Below, one piece after another: positions 34,450 to 43,384 of a stretch of 64,000 bases of DNA. The stretch covers positions 214,677 through 278,676 of the forward strand of contig NZ_FQZI01000004.1 in NCBI RefSeq assembly GCF_900142035.1. Reading direction: 5' to 3'. The stretch comes from Flavobacterium terrae (GTDB lineage Bacteria > Bacteroidota > Bacteroidia > Flavobacteriales > Flavobacteriaceae). Under the pieces are notes generated by a model. That model was not told where the DNA came from. It saw only the letters and a program-made list of their open reading frames with translations, and did no database searches. Position 1 is the stretch's first letter, and each line of letters starts with the position of its first letter. Made by a program: the position numbers and the translations under genes.

Positions 34450-35445
34450 ATGAAAAAAATATTTTTATCAATTATCATTGGATTACTTGTATCCAACTGC
34501 AAAAAAGAGAAAACCAATGTTAAATCTAAAATTGTTGTACCAAAAACAGAAACATTAAGCAAACACCAATCAAATAATAGTGTTAAGTTAAAAGAAGAAA
34601 GCTCTAAAGATGAAAAAGAGTCTTTTGTTTTTAGTTGTGGCACTGGTTGCGCTATAGTATATGATGAAATGTCTAGAAAAAGAAAGGAGAATTCAATAGA
34701 AATTAAATATACAGTTACACAATATATTAATGATAATGCAGAAAATGAATCTTTTAAAACATATATTTTTGAAAGTGATGAAAAAGGATATCTAAAAAGC
34801 ATTCATTTGATTAATAATCAAATAAACCTTTTGAATGATGATAGTTTTATTTGGAAAGAAAAATTTACTGAAATCGGAATTGAATTATTTCCAAAAGGTT
34901 TAATAAGTAATTCACTATTCAAAAAATTTGAATTTAAATATACTGTTACTGAAGTCGAAACGGAAGAAGATACAAAGTATTTAATAAAAATAAATTTAAG
35001 AGATAAAGAAACAAATAAGATTCAAAAAATAGATTTCACCCCTGAAAACCTATATAACAAAAATCTTAATTTAAACACTTCAAGCCATTCTTATTTTAAT
35101 CCCAACCAAAGCTTAATAAAAGCATCCGAAGGAATAGAAAGGTACCATGACTTAATAGTTCTTGATTATAATTTTGATGGTTTAGAAGATTTTGCAATAA
35201 TAAATTATGAAGGAAGCAATGGCGGACCTCAATTTGCTTACTTCAAACAAAATTCAAAAAAGCAATTTGAATTAGACGAAAGTTTTACAAATGAAATACG
35301 ATTTTTTCCATTAGAAATGAACCAAAAAGAAAAAACCTTAGAATTTGGTCATCCTTCAGGTTGTTGTCAAATAAACACTTTTATAGTCAAAATTCTACCA
35401 AAAGAAAAATGGAAAGTAATTTATACTAAACTTGAAGATATTTGA
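34450..35445 (+). CDS. Hypothetical lipoprotein with Ca-binding-like loop
   Basis: A 331-residue lipoprotein (signal MKKIFLSIIIGLLVSNC). It has a disulphide-like motif FSCGTGCAI near residue 62, a middle beta-rich part, and near residue 235 a DYNFDGLEDFAI loop that matches the D-x-N-x-D-G-x-x-D calcium-binding pattern, followed by GSNGGPQFAYFKQ and a late GCC pair. This end resembles XAC2610-like beta-propeller or immunity proteins. It begins 16 bases after the coupled lipoprotein and probably continues that transcript. Function unknown; immunity against a related effector is one possibility. Confidence 0.7.
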   Translation: MKKIFLSIIIGLLVSNCKKEKTNVKSKIVVPKTETLSKHQSNNSVKLKEESSKDEKESFVFSCGTGCAIVYDEMSRKRKENSIEIKYTVTQYINDNAENESFKTYIFESDEKGYLKSIHLINNQINLLNDDSFIWKEKFTEIGIELFPKGLISNSLFKKFEFKYTVTEVETEEDTKYLIKINLRDKETNKIQKIDFTPENLYNKNLNLNTSSHSYFNPNQSLIKASEGIERYHDLIVLDYNFDGLEDFAIINYEGSNGGPQFAYFKQNSKKQFELDESFTNEIRFFPLEMNQKEKTLEFGHPSGCCQINTFIVKILPKEKWKVIYTKLEDI

Positions 35446-35524
35446 TGATAATGTAATTAAGTTTGCTCATCCTAAGTCGGTAGCAATATTTTAAACTTTC
35501 ACTACAATTGAAAACTATTACCAA

Positions 35525-36313
35525 ATGAAAAACTACATTATAATCATACTTTTTATAGCATTTTTCTCCTGCAAAAATGAAACCAACAACAATTTAACTT
35601 CTGGTTCACAGGCAAAAGATTCAACAGAAATAGCAAGCGATAATAATAAAAAAGAAAAAATAGTCGATTGCGACCAACTTATCTATGACTTAGTAGTTTC
35701 AACTGATGTAACTAAAGGATATAAAGATTTTTTCACCAGAATAGAGAAAAACGATGGGAATAAGATTATCATTCAGGTTTATTTTGAAAATAATCTTTCG
35801 GACGACTCAAAGACTCCACAGCTAGTTGAAAGTACAATTGCATGGTTAGAATTCATTCCAAGTGAATCAAAATTATACAATATTACTATAGATCCAGATG
35901 ATCCTGTCGAATTAAAATTTGACAAAAAATTAATTGATGAAAAACTCTTTAAGACTTGCAATGTAAATCCAAGTAAAACAAAAGAAACTATTGAGAATAA
36001 CAATGATTGTGTTACAGAAGGAATTGAAATGGGTTCTAAAGAAGTTTGCTCCTTAAAAAACACCACGTTAAAAGAAGTGTATTCTTCTCTGATTAAAAAC
36101 AAGCTAGTGGATAGAGCCGAAAAACTTCAAAAAGAATTACCCATAAAATCAGAAAGAATTGATGTCAATACAGATGGTTTAATCGATATAGATTACAAAG
36201 TCACAAAAAATAAAATCGACATAACAATGTCATTCGATGGTGGAGAGACTACAATTTTATTAGAACAAAAAGGAAGTAATGTGCAAAGAAGCATTGTACT
36301 TATTGCAGATTAG
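35525..36313 (+). CDS. Hypothetical lipoprotein, 262 aa
   Basis: A lipoprotein with signal MKNYIIIILFIAFFSC. The mature protein has four cysteines (DCDQLIY, KTCNVN, NDCVTEG, EVCSLKN) and near the end a DVNTDGLIDIDYK loop of the calcium-binding type, then FDGGETTILLEQKG. The last part of this gene is duplicated as a decayed fragment 600 bases downstream (36893-36942), showing that a second copy once existed in the cassette. I do not recognise the family. It fits a series of immunity-like lipoproteins behind the hydrolase. Confidence 0.7.
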   Translation: MKNYIIIILFIAFFSCKNETNNNLTSGSQAKDSTEIASDNNKKEKIVDCDQLIYDLVVSTDVTKGYKDFFTRIEKNDGNKIIIQVYFENNLSDDSKTPQLVESTIAWLEFIPSESKLYNITIDPDDPVELKFDKKLIDEKLFKTCNVNPSKTKETIENNNDCVTEGIEMGSKEVCSLKNTTLKEVYSSLIKNKLVDRAEKLQKELPIKSERIDVNTDGLIDIDYKVTKNKIDITMSFDGGETTILLEQKGSNVQRSIVLIAD

Positions 36314-36407
36314 CAACATATACGAGTTATAACAATTTAGTTGTTTAAATGTATTTTTCAAAAAGGTATAAATCCCCCAAAAAACAAACTATAATCAATA
36401 ATAATCA

Positions 36408-36845
36408 ATGAAAAACCTTTTCTTATTCCTTACCTTTTCCATCACTAGCCTAACGTATTCTCAAACCATTCTCTTTCAAGAATACTACGAAGGAACGTTG
36501 GACAATAAAACCAAAATCTTTTTCTATTTTAAAATGGCGGAAGATGGCTGTCCGTCAACTTACGTACATGCCATCTATAAATATGCGACAAACAAAAATA
36601 ACGACTGGATACTCTTAGAAACCACTTTCTCGGAAGAAAAACAGCAATACACCTTAGTAGAACATTACAATACCGGACTATTTCTACTCAAACGCGACAA
36701 AGGCAAACTATTCGGTTTATGGATCTCCCCAGACGGAAAAAAACAACTCAAAGTAGATTTAACCAAAGTCAAAGTGCCAAAATCAAAAATAGAAACCCTC
36801 GAAAGACAACTAGAAATAGAACAATACAAAGCCCACGACTGCTAA
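36408..36845 (+). CDS. Small secreted protein, 145 aa
   Basis: A protein with a cleavable signal peptide (MKNLFLFLTFSITSLTYSQ) and no lipobox. The mature 126 residues are beta-rich (ILFQEYYEGTLDNKTKIFFYFK, TLVEHYNTGLFLLKRDKGKLFGLWISPDGKKQLKVDL) with two cysteines, one at position 48 and one as the last residue, which could form a disulphide. No family recognised. It stands between the 262-aa lipoprotein and a decayed fragment of that gene, inside the repeat-flanked cassette. Confidence 0.65.
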   Translation: MKNLFLFLTFSITSLTYSQTILFQEYYEGTLDNKTKIFFYFKMAEDGCPSTYVHAIYKYATNKNNDWILLETTFSEEKQQYTLVEHYNTGLFLLKRDKGKLFGLWISPDGKKQLKVDLTKVKVPKSKIETLERQLEIEQYKAHDC

Positions 36846-36892
36846 AGCAGAAAAAAACACTCCCCTCAACTACTGATAAGATCAGCAAGGTT

Positions 36893-36942
36893 GAGACTAT
36901 AATTTTACTAGAACAAAAAGCATTGTACTTATTGCGGATTAA
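36893..36942 (+). pseudogene. Decayed copy of the 3' end of the 262-aa lipoprotein gene
   Basis: GAGACTATAATTTTACTAGA, then ACAAAAAGCATTGTACTT and ATTGCGGATTAA, matches 36244-36313, the end of the 262-aa lipoprotein gene, with an internal deletion of about 20 bases that shifts the frame. It marks an earlier duplication in the cassette. Confidence 0.75.
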
Positions 36943-37016
36943 TAGACTTAAAACCTCTATATCATTAAAGACGTATTATGATCTCAAAATGAAATAATAT
37001 CAAAAACAACTTTCAA

Positions 37017-37268
37017 GTGAACAAAAAACACAAACTAACACTAGTCATAGGCTTACTGCTTTGCATAACCATCAGATTATTTTGTGGAGTTTTTGAACAT
37101 GATGAATTTGGGGATGATGTGTATTTTATCAAACACAAACCTACTTGGAAATGGCGGTTTAAATCTCCGCAAGGGAAGTCTGATCTAAAAATCGATCAAA
37201 TGACTCCAGCACAGCAAGAGGAACAAATTTTATTTGATGAGTTTGTGGGTAATCGTATAAGGAGATAA
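37017..37268 (+). CDS. Small membrane-anchored hypothetical protein (GTG start)
   Basis: An 83-residue protein starting with GTG at 37017. The first 25 residues are a basic start plus a hydrophobic helix (KHKLTLVIGLLLCITIRLF), so it is a membrane anchor or uncleaved signal. The outer part is short: GVFEHDEFGDDVYFIKHKPTWKWRFKSPQGKS, then a glutamine- and glutamate-rich helix. No family recognised. It follows the decayed lipoprotein fragment and precedes a secreted-protein gene by 23 bases. Confidence 0.5.
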   Translation: MNKKHKLTLVIGLLLCITIRLFCGVFEHDEFGDDVYFIKHKPTWKWRFKSPQGKSDLKIDQMTPAQQEEQILFDEFVGNRIRR

Positions 37269-37291
37269 ATAATTAAAAATCTTAATTTCTA

Positions 37292-37861
37292 ATGAAATTT
37301 ATATTTAATACAAGTATAGCGCTTTTGATTACGTTGAGTGGATTAGCGCAGCAAAAACCCTTAGATGAATTAAAGAAAGAAATAATAAATCAAAAGACTT
37401 TAGAAAAAGTAAATTATGTATTTCTATCTCGAACAATTTCACACATAACATTGAATGATAGTCTAAAAAGTGACTGGGTATATCCTTACAAACTTTTTTT
37501 AATCACAAATGAATTAGATAAAGTAATCGTTAGTGAATATAAAAACGGCAATACATCAAAAGCTTTTGAGATATCTAATTCTAAAATTTTCAAACTTTTA
37601 AAAAGCAATATGCAAAAGTTAAAAGCTGAGAAATTAAACAATTTTGAAAAGAAAAAAGATCATACAGACAGACCTGATGGTTATGATAAAATGGAAATTG
37701 ACATATCTTTCAACAACATATCTTATCACAATAAGTTTGATGGTTATCTATTAGATTTTTCAAGTAATTCAAAGCTCAAATTAGTAGAACTCATCTTAAC
37801 TATTGAACACGAATTTACTAAATATTACAAAACTCATCCTTTTTATGTCGAAACCCGATAG
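37292..37861 (+). CDS. Hypothetical secreted protein, 189 aa
   Basis: A protein with a short signal peptide (MKFIFNTSIALLITLSGLAQ). The mature part is lysine-rich with a helical opening (LDELKKEIINQKTLEKV), a middle (LFLITNELDKVIVSEYKNG) and a C-terminal strand-helix segment (GYLLDFSSNSKLKLVELILTIEHEFTKYY). No catalytic motif or family recognised. It is the last gene before the right-hand copy of the 49-bp repeat, so it lies within the mobile or recombining cassette. Confidence 0.65.
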   Translation: MKFIFNTSIALLITLSGLAQQKPLDELKKEIINQKTLEKVNYVFLSRTISHITLNDSLKSDWVYPYKLFLITNELDKVIVSEYKNGNTSKAFEISNSKIFKLLKSNMQKLKAEKLNNFEKKKDHTDRPDGYDKMEIDISFNNISYHNKFDGYLLDFSSNSKLKLVELILTIEHEFTKYYKTHPFYVETR

Positions 37862-37910
37862 CACTGATCTATTCAGTTTGTCCGCTTCGCTAGAATATTA
37901 TCCAAATATT

Positions 37911-37959
37911 CAAATGACTTCAGTTTGATAATAGGAACAGCTTTTATTTGATGAGTTTG
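37911..37959 (+). repeat. Right copy of the 49-bp direct repeat flanking the effector cassette
   Basis: It differs from the left copy at 30082-30130 by three bases. The sequence before it (TCCGCTTCGCT) also resembles that before the left copy (TTCGCTTTGCT). Confidence 0.88.
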
Positions 37960-38082
37960 CTCACGGAAGAATTACAAGATAAATCATATAGGTATTTACT
38001 ACTCTATAAAACGACTTAGGCTTTGAACAAATGTTAAATATTACAAAATCACTAAATCTAGTGATTGCGTAAGATTTTTTTT

Positions 38083-38187
38083 ATGATTAAGTTTAAGGTA
38101 TCGATTGCAACTTATACTTTTTTTGAAGAAGAGGCTACAGCATCAAAACAAGATTTAAGAAGTTTTCACTCATTAATTTATTTATAA
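38083..38187 (+). CDS. Possible 34-aa open frame ahead of the AbiH gene
   Basis: Runs from ATG at 38083 to a TAA ending one base before the AbiH ATG. The peptide (MIKFKVSIATYTFFEEEA...) is neither clearly membrane nor signal-like. Spacing suggests translational coupling, but it could equally be a remnant of a longer gene cut at the cassette boundary. Confidence 0.25.
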   Translation: MIKFKVSIATYTFFEEEATASKQDLRSFHSLIYL

Positions 38188-38188
38188 G

Positions 38189-39448
38189 ATGAACAAATTA
38201 ATTATAGTTGGAAATGGTTTTGATTTAGCGCATGGTCTTCCTACCTCGTATCATGATTTTGTAAATGATTTTTGGGAACACCTTCAAGAAAACCAAGAAA
38301 AAGAGTATACAAAAAAATTTGTAACCATTCATCGTGATTATAATACTCTTTTTAATCACAACAAGCATGTAATTAAAAGCTTTGCAGACTTTGAACAGCT
38401 TTTAAAAAACTATTGCGTTGACCACCAATTGTCTATTGATGCAGAACAATTAACCGTTAAAGACAAAAACAATACTATTGTTTTTAAGTTTGAAAACGAT
38501 TTATTTAGAATGCTTTGTCAGGCGTCTCTCAACAACTGGTCTAAAATTGAAAAAAAGTATTACGAAATACTAAAGAGTCTAGCCCTCGAAGAAAAAAACT
38601 GTTACACTAAAGAAATACAAACCTTAAATCAAGAGTTTGAAGACATTAAGTTATTGCTCCAGGATTATCTAAAAAGAAATGTCTTAGACACTTACGACTT
38701 CTCTCCTGCTTCGTTGGGAAACGAAGAGATACTGCAATTTTTTAATGTAAAATACCAAAAATTAAATGCTAACCCGGATAGCGAATTGTTTTTAGAGTTT
38801 CCACCAGAGGATCACAACGCATTGATTCAAGACGACAAGGAGTTAACCTCAAAAATTGGGCTACGACCTCATAGTCTATTTTTAGATTTTAATTACACGC
38901 CAACTGCTGCTAATTATGTCAAGCAAATTAATTCGCGAAATGAGACACATTATGGAACAGCTTCGATTATTAAAATTCATGGCGAAATAGATTCTGAAGA
39001 AAATCCTATACAAATTGGTTATGGGGACGAAATGGATGAAGATTATTCTAAAATTGAAAACACTCCTGATGATTATTACATTGATCATATAAAGTCGTTT
39101 CAATACTTACACAATTCGAATTATAAGAAACTAATTAACTGGATTGAATCTGGTAAGTTTCAAGTATTTATTTTTGGCCATTCTTGTGGCTTGTCTGATA
39201 GAACTTTACTGAACACCATATTTGAAAATCACAATTGTAGATCGATTAAAATTTTCTACCATAAAAACGACAAAGGAGACAATTACACCGAACTTACTCA
39301 TAATTTGTGTAAAATTTTCACAGAAAAAGGCATGATGCGTTCTAAAGTTGTAGATAAAGCAATATGTGTAGAGTTACCTCAAGAAATTAGATTCCCAAAA
39401 AGAAAAAAGTTGCAACCTATTTTACAAATAAAACAAAAAATTAAATAA
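38189..39448 (+). CDS. AbiH-family abortive infection protein
   Basis: A 419-residue cytosolic protein of the bacteriophage abortive-infection AbiH family, recognised by its start KLIIVGNGFDLAHGLPTSYHDF, the middle LFLDFNYTPTAANYV, the segment IIKIHGEID ... IQIGYGDE, and VFIFGHSCGLSDRTLLNTIF near the end. AbiH proteins stop phage growth by an incompletely known mechanism. Length is normal for the family. It lies directly after the repeat-flanked cassette and converges on the glycan cluster. With the CRISPR locus it makes a second anti-phage gene in the window. Confidence 0.87.
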   Translation: MNKLIIVGNGFDLAHGLPTSYHDFVNDFWEHLQENQEKEYTKKFVTIHRDYNTLFNHNKHVIKSFADFEQLLKNYCVDHQLSIDAEQLTVKDKNNTIVFKFENDLFRMLCQASLNNWSKIEKKYYEILKSLALEEKNCYTKEIQTLNQEFEDIKLLLQDYLKRNVLDTYDFSPASLGNEEILQFFNVKYQKLNANPDSELFLEFPPEDHNALIQDDKELTSKIGLRPHSLFLDFNYTPTAANYVKQINSRNETHYGTASIIKIHGEIDSEENPIQIGYGDEMDEDYSKIENTPDDYYIDHIKSFQYLHNSNYKKLINWIESGKFQVFIFGHSCGLSDRTLLNTIFENHNCRSIKIFYHKNDKGDNYTELTHNLCKIFTEKGMMRSKVVDKAICVELPQEIRFPKRKKLQPILQIKQKIK

Positions 39449-39484
39449 GAGTCTTTATTCGTTTACTACTCCTTTTTTCTTCTT

Positions 39485-40948
39485 CTATTTGAAAAGCGAT
39501 TTGGGCAATACGTCTTTTAACGGAATAATTTTAAACCCATAATTTGCCGAAGCAAAAATTACAAAGGCTACCATGGGTTTATAGCATAAGTTGATAAACT
39601 TATATGAGGTGTTAGGCAAGAAATACCCGACAGCTAGAACCACCAATAATACTCCTATCACTTGTACAAACTTCCAACTAAACGGATGCACTCCAAACTT
39701 TTTGTAATTAAAATATATTTTGATGAGATTGTAAGTCGTCAATGAAGTAGCAGTCGCTATAGAAACTCCTACAATTCCCATTTTAAACCAAAAAAGAAAA
39801 ATCAAGTTGGTCGTAATGGTTAAAAAAGCCAAGGCTACCGTAGTCGTATTGTTGAACTTAAAGTATTTTGAATTGGAAATAATATAACCGTTAAATCCAG
39901 TAGCCAAATCAAACAGCAAAGCGAACCCCATAATATAGAGTACCGGAATTCCTCTCATTAGTTTGTCCCCATTTGTCATTAACGCAAATAAATCTTCAAT
40001 CCCAACAGCAACCAAACCAAACAATACTACTCCTATAATAAATAAATACAAAGAGGTTTTATGATGCAGCGCTTTAAGATCCACCATATTGTTTTCGGCA
40101 ATATAGCCCGCAATAATTGGCGCCGAGATTGTATAGACACCCAATGCTGGTACCGTTATCATACGCACTAAATTGAGCGACGTGTTGTAAATAGATACTT
40201 CTTGAAAAGTAAGCATTTCCCCTATCATGTACGTATCGATATTTAATGCAATCACAGAGCCCATACTACCTAAAAAAGTATAAAGCGAATAGGTCATGAG
40301 TTCTTTTCCAAAGTTATCTTGCTTTAAAAATTTGAAATCAACTTTCTTCGTAATTTTTTCCAATCGGTTCAAATAGAAAAACATCCCGATAATTGCTACA
40401 ACAAAAAAAACAACGAATATCCATATTGCATTGGTCTCGGTCATTTTTTCATAAAAGAAAAACACAAAAGCCGCAACCATTCCCAGTTTAGGAAATAGAT
40501 TTTCAAAAATATTAGGAACTACAATACGCTTCTTTATCGAAATGTATTTGGAAGCCAACTGAATCAACGACAACAACAAGGCAACCGATAAAATAAAAGG
40601 CGAGAAATCCCAAAAGTCTGTCGCGGTAATTCTAGGAAAAATTAAGACCGCAATAGATAGTAGAACCAATCCCAAAAGGAAATTCCCCAGTATAAAAACC
40701 ACCGAAAATTTAAACAAATCTTGTTGCGTATCATTTTGCGACATTCTTGGAAAAAAACGCACATTAGCATGCATAATTCCTAACGCCACCACTGGCAAGA
40801 TAAGCATCGCCGTTTGAAACACAAACTGAAGCTTTCCAGCGAAATCTAAATCTTCGGGATACAAGAAAACCGTTGACACAATTCCTACCAACGTACTGAA
40901 ATACCCTACGATACTGTATTTTATGCTTTGTCGTGCTACTACGCTCAT
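39485..40948 (-). CDS. Polysaccharide/oligosaccharide flippase
   Basis: A 487-residue integral membrane protein of the PST/MATE-type flippase family, with about 12-14 hydrophobic helices spaced across its whole length and few charged residues. Such proteins move lipid-linked glycan units across the inner membrane. It is the last gene of a minus-strand group with a small unknown gene, an FkbM methyltransferase and a glycosyltransferase, which supports a role in exporting a cell-surface glycan. The start MSVVARQSIKYSIVGYFSTLVG is typical. Confidence 0.85.
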   Translation of the reverse strand: MSVVARQSIKYSIVGYFSTLVGIVSTVFLYPEDLDFAGKLQFVFQTAMLILPVVALGIMHANVRFFPRMSQNDTQQDLFKFSVVFILGNFLLGLVLLSIAVLIFPRITATDFWDFSPFILSVALLLSLIQLASKYISIKKRIVVPNIFENLFPKLGMVAAFVFFFYEKMTETNAIWIFVVFFVVAIIGMFFYLNRLEKITKKVDFKFLKQDNFGKELMTYSLYTFLGSMGSVIALNIDTYMIGEMLTFQEVSIYNTSLNLVRMITVPALGVYTISAPIIAGYIAENNMVDLKALHHKTSLYLFIIGVVLFGLVAVGIEDLFALMTNGDKLMRGIPVLYIMGFALLFDLATGFNGYIISNSKYFKFNNTTTVALAFLTITTNLIFLFWFKMGIVGVSIATATSLTTYNLIKIYFNYKKFGVHPFSWKFVQVIGVLLVVLAVGYFLPNTSYKFINLCYKPMVAFVIFASANYGFKIIPLKDVLPKSLFK

Positions 40949-40960
40949 TTTAGTTATGAG

Positions 40961-41314
40961 TTATATTTGAGGATAAACCTTGAATTCCTTTAATTCATCC
41001 CAAGTAATCGAATTAATATCATTTATTTTTTTTAAAATTCCTTCAACGCCACCTATTTCTTTCATCCATTTATCAACTAAATCATCAATTTCAAAAAAAT
41101 CCAGTTCAGATTTTAATCCTAACATAGGATAATTTTGTCCTAAAAAATTATTACCTGAAATTAAATAAGCCAAAGTATTTGCTTCCTTATTTTTTAAAAC
41201 ATTCTTTACATTTAACCTTATGTATTCAAGACACTTAACTATCAAATCATTATTTGGAAATAATTCGTCGTAAATATTTGGCTCAACAATTGTAAATCCA
41301 CCTTTCTCTATCAT
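40961..41314 (-). CDS. Hypothetical protein in the glycan cluster, 117 aa
   Basis: A small acidic cytosolic protein without membrane segments or recognised domain. It appears mixed helical (FPNNDLIVKCLEYIRLNVKNVLKNKEA; FFEIDDLVDKWMKEIGGVEGILKKIND). It starts two bases after the methyltransferase stop and ends 12 bases before the flippase, so it is part of the operon, but its task there cannot be read from the sequence. Confidence 0.65.
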   Translation of the reverse strand: MIEKGGFTIVEPNIYDELFPNNDLIVKCLEYIRLNVKNVLKNKEANTLAYLISGNNFLGQNYPMLGLKSELDFFEIDDLVDKWMKEIGGVEGILKKINDINSITWDELKEFKVYPQI

Positions 41315-41316
41315 AA

Positions 41317-42090
41317 TTATTTATCTGACTTAGGTAAAAAAATAAAATTATTGATATACCGATTAAAATCATTCAAAAATTCATCTTTCTGAAAATCTGC
41401 CATTTGAGATACTTCGAAGGATTTTAAACTCAACGATTTTCTATCAAAATAAAATACCTCGTATCCAAAACCATTTATAAAATCAAAAATTTCATTGATT
41501 TGGTATTTTGCGTGACGCAATTCAATTTCGATGATGAATGTTGGTTTAATGGTTTCTAGAATTGCTTTACAACCTTTAATGGTATCCAACTCATGTCCTT
41601 CTACGTCGATTTTAACCAAATCAATTTTGGAAACATTTTCTTGTTTTGCCCAATCATCTAACGTGATGGTTTCAATTTCTATTTTCTCTACTTCATCTCC
41701 CATTGCTTCCAAAGAAGCACGGGTATCTTGTAATCCATTTCCTTTTTTAGGAATGTGCAACACCGATGTTCCTGTAGTTGAAGAAACCGCCAACGGAAAT
41801 AATTTCACTTTTGGAAAAAGCGGTTTAATATAGTTGACCAAACTGGTATTGGGTTCAAACCCATAAATCGTTCCTTTTTTAATTACTTTTTCTGCTTGGT
41901 ATAAATAAATGCCTTTGTTGGTCCCTATATCGACAAAAACCGAATCATCTTTTAACAACCGATGAATCAATAACAATTCAGGTTCGCATTTATAGTATCC
42001 TTTCGACAAGGAATTAAGCGTTTTATAATAGCGCTTTTTGTATAATGAAGGCCAATATTTGTAGGCTAGTTTGATTAAACTTTTTAGCAT
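41317..42090 (-). CDS. FkbM family methyltransferase
   Basis: A 257-residue SAM-dependent methyltransferase. The SAM-binding motif is VFVDIGTNKGIYLYQAEKVI, followed by YGFEPNTSLVNYI, the central VSSTTGTSVLHIP, and KIDLVKIDVEGHELDTIKG, the signature of the FkbM family, which O-methylates sugars or other small acceptors. The start overlaps the stop of the glycosyltransferase by one base (TAATG), showing coupled translation. It likely decorates the glycan made by this cluster. Confidence 0.88.
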   Translation of the reverse strand: MLKSLIKLAYKYWPSLYKKRYYKTLNSLSKGYYKCEPELLLIHRLLKDDSVFVDIGTNKGIYLYQAEKVIKKGTIYGFEPNTSLVNYIKPLFPKVKLFPLAVSSTTGTSVLHIPKKGNGLQDTRASLEAMGDEVEKIEIETITLDDWAKQENVSKIDLVKIDVEGHELDTIKGCKAILETIKPTFIIEIELRHAKYQINEIFDFINGFGYEVFYFDRKSLSLKSFEVSQMADFQKDEFLNDFNRYINNFIFLPKSDK

Positions 42091-43202
42091 TAGTTTTCAG
42101 TTAATTTGAGTAGCTGTTTTTCCAACTCATTTTTTACTTTTTCAAAGGTATATTTTTCTGCAAAAGGTTTTAGTTTTTCGTATTCCTTTTGCAACATTTC
42201 TATAGAAACAGTATTTAACAATTGAATCAAATCATCTTCTGATTGATATTGCCAATTGTACCAATCCATTTTGGGGTACGATGACGGGAAAATTCCAATT
42301 TTACCATTATACACACAGTCGGCTTCTGCACCACTCACTTTGGTTGTACCATATACCTCATCAACCCAATAAAATGAAGTGTTTTGTTTGATTGGACATA
42401 GCAACAAATGTGCTTGCGCAATCACTTTTGAATATTCTTGCCAAGGAATAAATTGGTGATAATGTGTAATTGCTATATTGGCATGGCAATTATCTTTTAA
42501 TTGTTCCAATTGTGTTAAAACAGTTTCGTTTTCAGGTTTTCCTAAAAAGGTGAAATGAATTTTAGATTTTGGGTTTAATTTTGGAAGAATTGCAAACAAC
42601 AAATCGACATCTTTTCGTTTATTAGAAACATTGCCTGGCATTACAATTTGAATGGTTTCATCAAATGGAAACTCAAAATTTTGACAATAATTCATTTGAA
42701 GCAATTGGCTTTTATGAGCATATCTTCCTTCCGAAGTAATCGTTTGTAAAGCCGATTGCGAAATCACTCCAAAACGCTTAGCTCCTAAAATTAATTTTCT
42801 TTTGGAAGCTACTTTTTCTTTAAAATACAACTTAAGAAAATAGGTCAATTGCTCTTTTTCTTTTAAAATATTACCAACTGTGATTCCTTTAAAAAACAGA
42901 CTGAAATTTAAATTGTGTACCAAACATAAAACCTGTTTTTGAACTAGTAGCTTTTGGTAATCGTCAAAATTTCGATGCAATGTATTGATGACAACTGCCT
43001 CATAATTGGAGAAATCAGTTGTAGAAACCGAAGAAATAACAGTTATGTATTCTAAAGGAATTGCGGTTAATTTGTCAAATACTTTTTGGCTCACAAAAAA
43101 ATGAAAACCAATTTGATCCATTTCTTTGACTAACAAATACCATTGTTCTAACAACGCTGAATGCGTTTCCATTTCGATAAAGGCTATTTGTTTCTTTTTC
43201 AA
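42090..43202 (-). CDS. GT-B type glycosyltransferase
   Basis: A 370-residue cytosolic or membrane-associated protein. The C-terminal half has the Rossmann features of a GT-B glycosyltransferase: IVMPGNVSNKRKDVDLLFAIL, then FTFLGKPENETVLTQL, a long middle (HYHQFIPWQEYSKVIAQAHLLLCPI) and the donor-side VSGAEADCVYNGKIGIFPSSYP. The acidic E-x7-E motif of family 4 is not clean, so the exact GT family is uncertain. It is the first gene of the minus-strand glycan operon and divergent from a GT2 gene across a repeat-rich spacer. Confidence 0.75.
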   Translation of the reverse strand: MKKKQIAFIEMETHSALLEQWYLLVKEMDQIGFHFFVSQKVFDKLTAIPLEYITVISSVSTTDFSNYEAVVINTLHRNFDDYQKLLVQKQVLCLVHNLNFSLFFKGITVGNILKEKEQLTYFLKLYFKEKVASKRKLILGAKRFGVISQSALQTITSEGRYAHKSQLLQMNYCQNFEFPFDETIQIVMPGNVSNKRKDVDLLFAILPKLNPKSKIHFTFLGKPENETVLTQLEQLKDNCHANIAITHYHQFIPWQEYSKVIAQAHLLLCPIKQNTSFYWVDEVYGTTKVSGAEADCVYNGKIGIFPSSYPKMDWYNWQYQSEDDLIQLLNTVSIEMLQKEYEKLKPFAEKYTFEKVKNELEKQLLKLTEN

Positions 43203-43263
43203 GTGAATCGTTTTCTAATCCCACAAAAATAAAGATATTTGCACATTAATTTGAAATTAAAAA

Positions 43264-43368
43264 CGTCAGTTCGAGTTTTTGTACAACAAAAATATCGAGA
43301 ACTAGTTTTTAATCGTAAATGTTGGCTCTCGATACATTCTGAACAAATTCAGAACACTCGAGCTGACG
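43264..43368. repeat. Inverted intergenic repeat pair between divergent glycosyltransferases
   Basis: CGTCAGTTCGAG (43264-43275) is complementary, apart from one base, to CTCGAGCTGACG (43357-43368). Inside is a hairpin TTCTGAA-CAAA-TTCAGAA (43337-43354) next to TCTCGATACA. This is a common flavobacterial intergenic repeat in two facing copies, the left one truncated. Confidence 0.72.
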
Positions 43369-43384
43369 AAAAAACAAACTAAAC

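Larger units (their letters stand above)
37862..38188 (+). other. Intergenic region between the cassette and the AbiH gene
   Basis: This stretch of 327 bases contains the right-hand 49-bp repeat (37911-37959), a short inverted repeat ACTAAATCTAGT (38051-38062), and a possible 34-codon open frame just before the AbiH start. I see no full gene in it. Confidence 0.6.
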
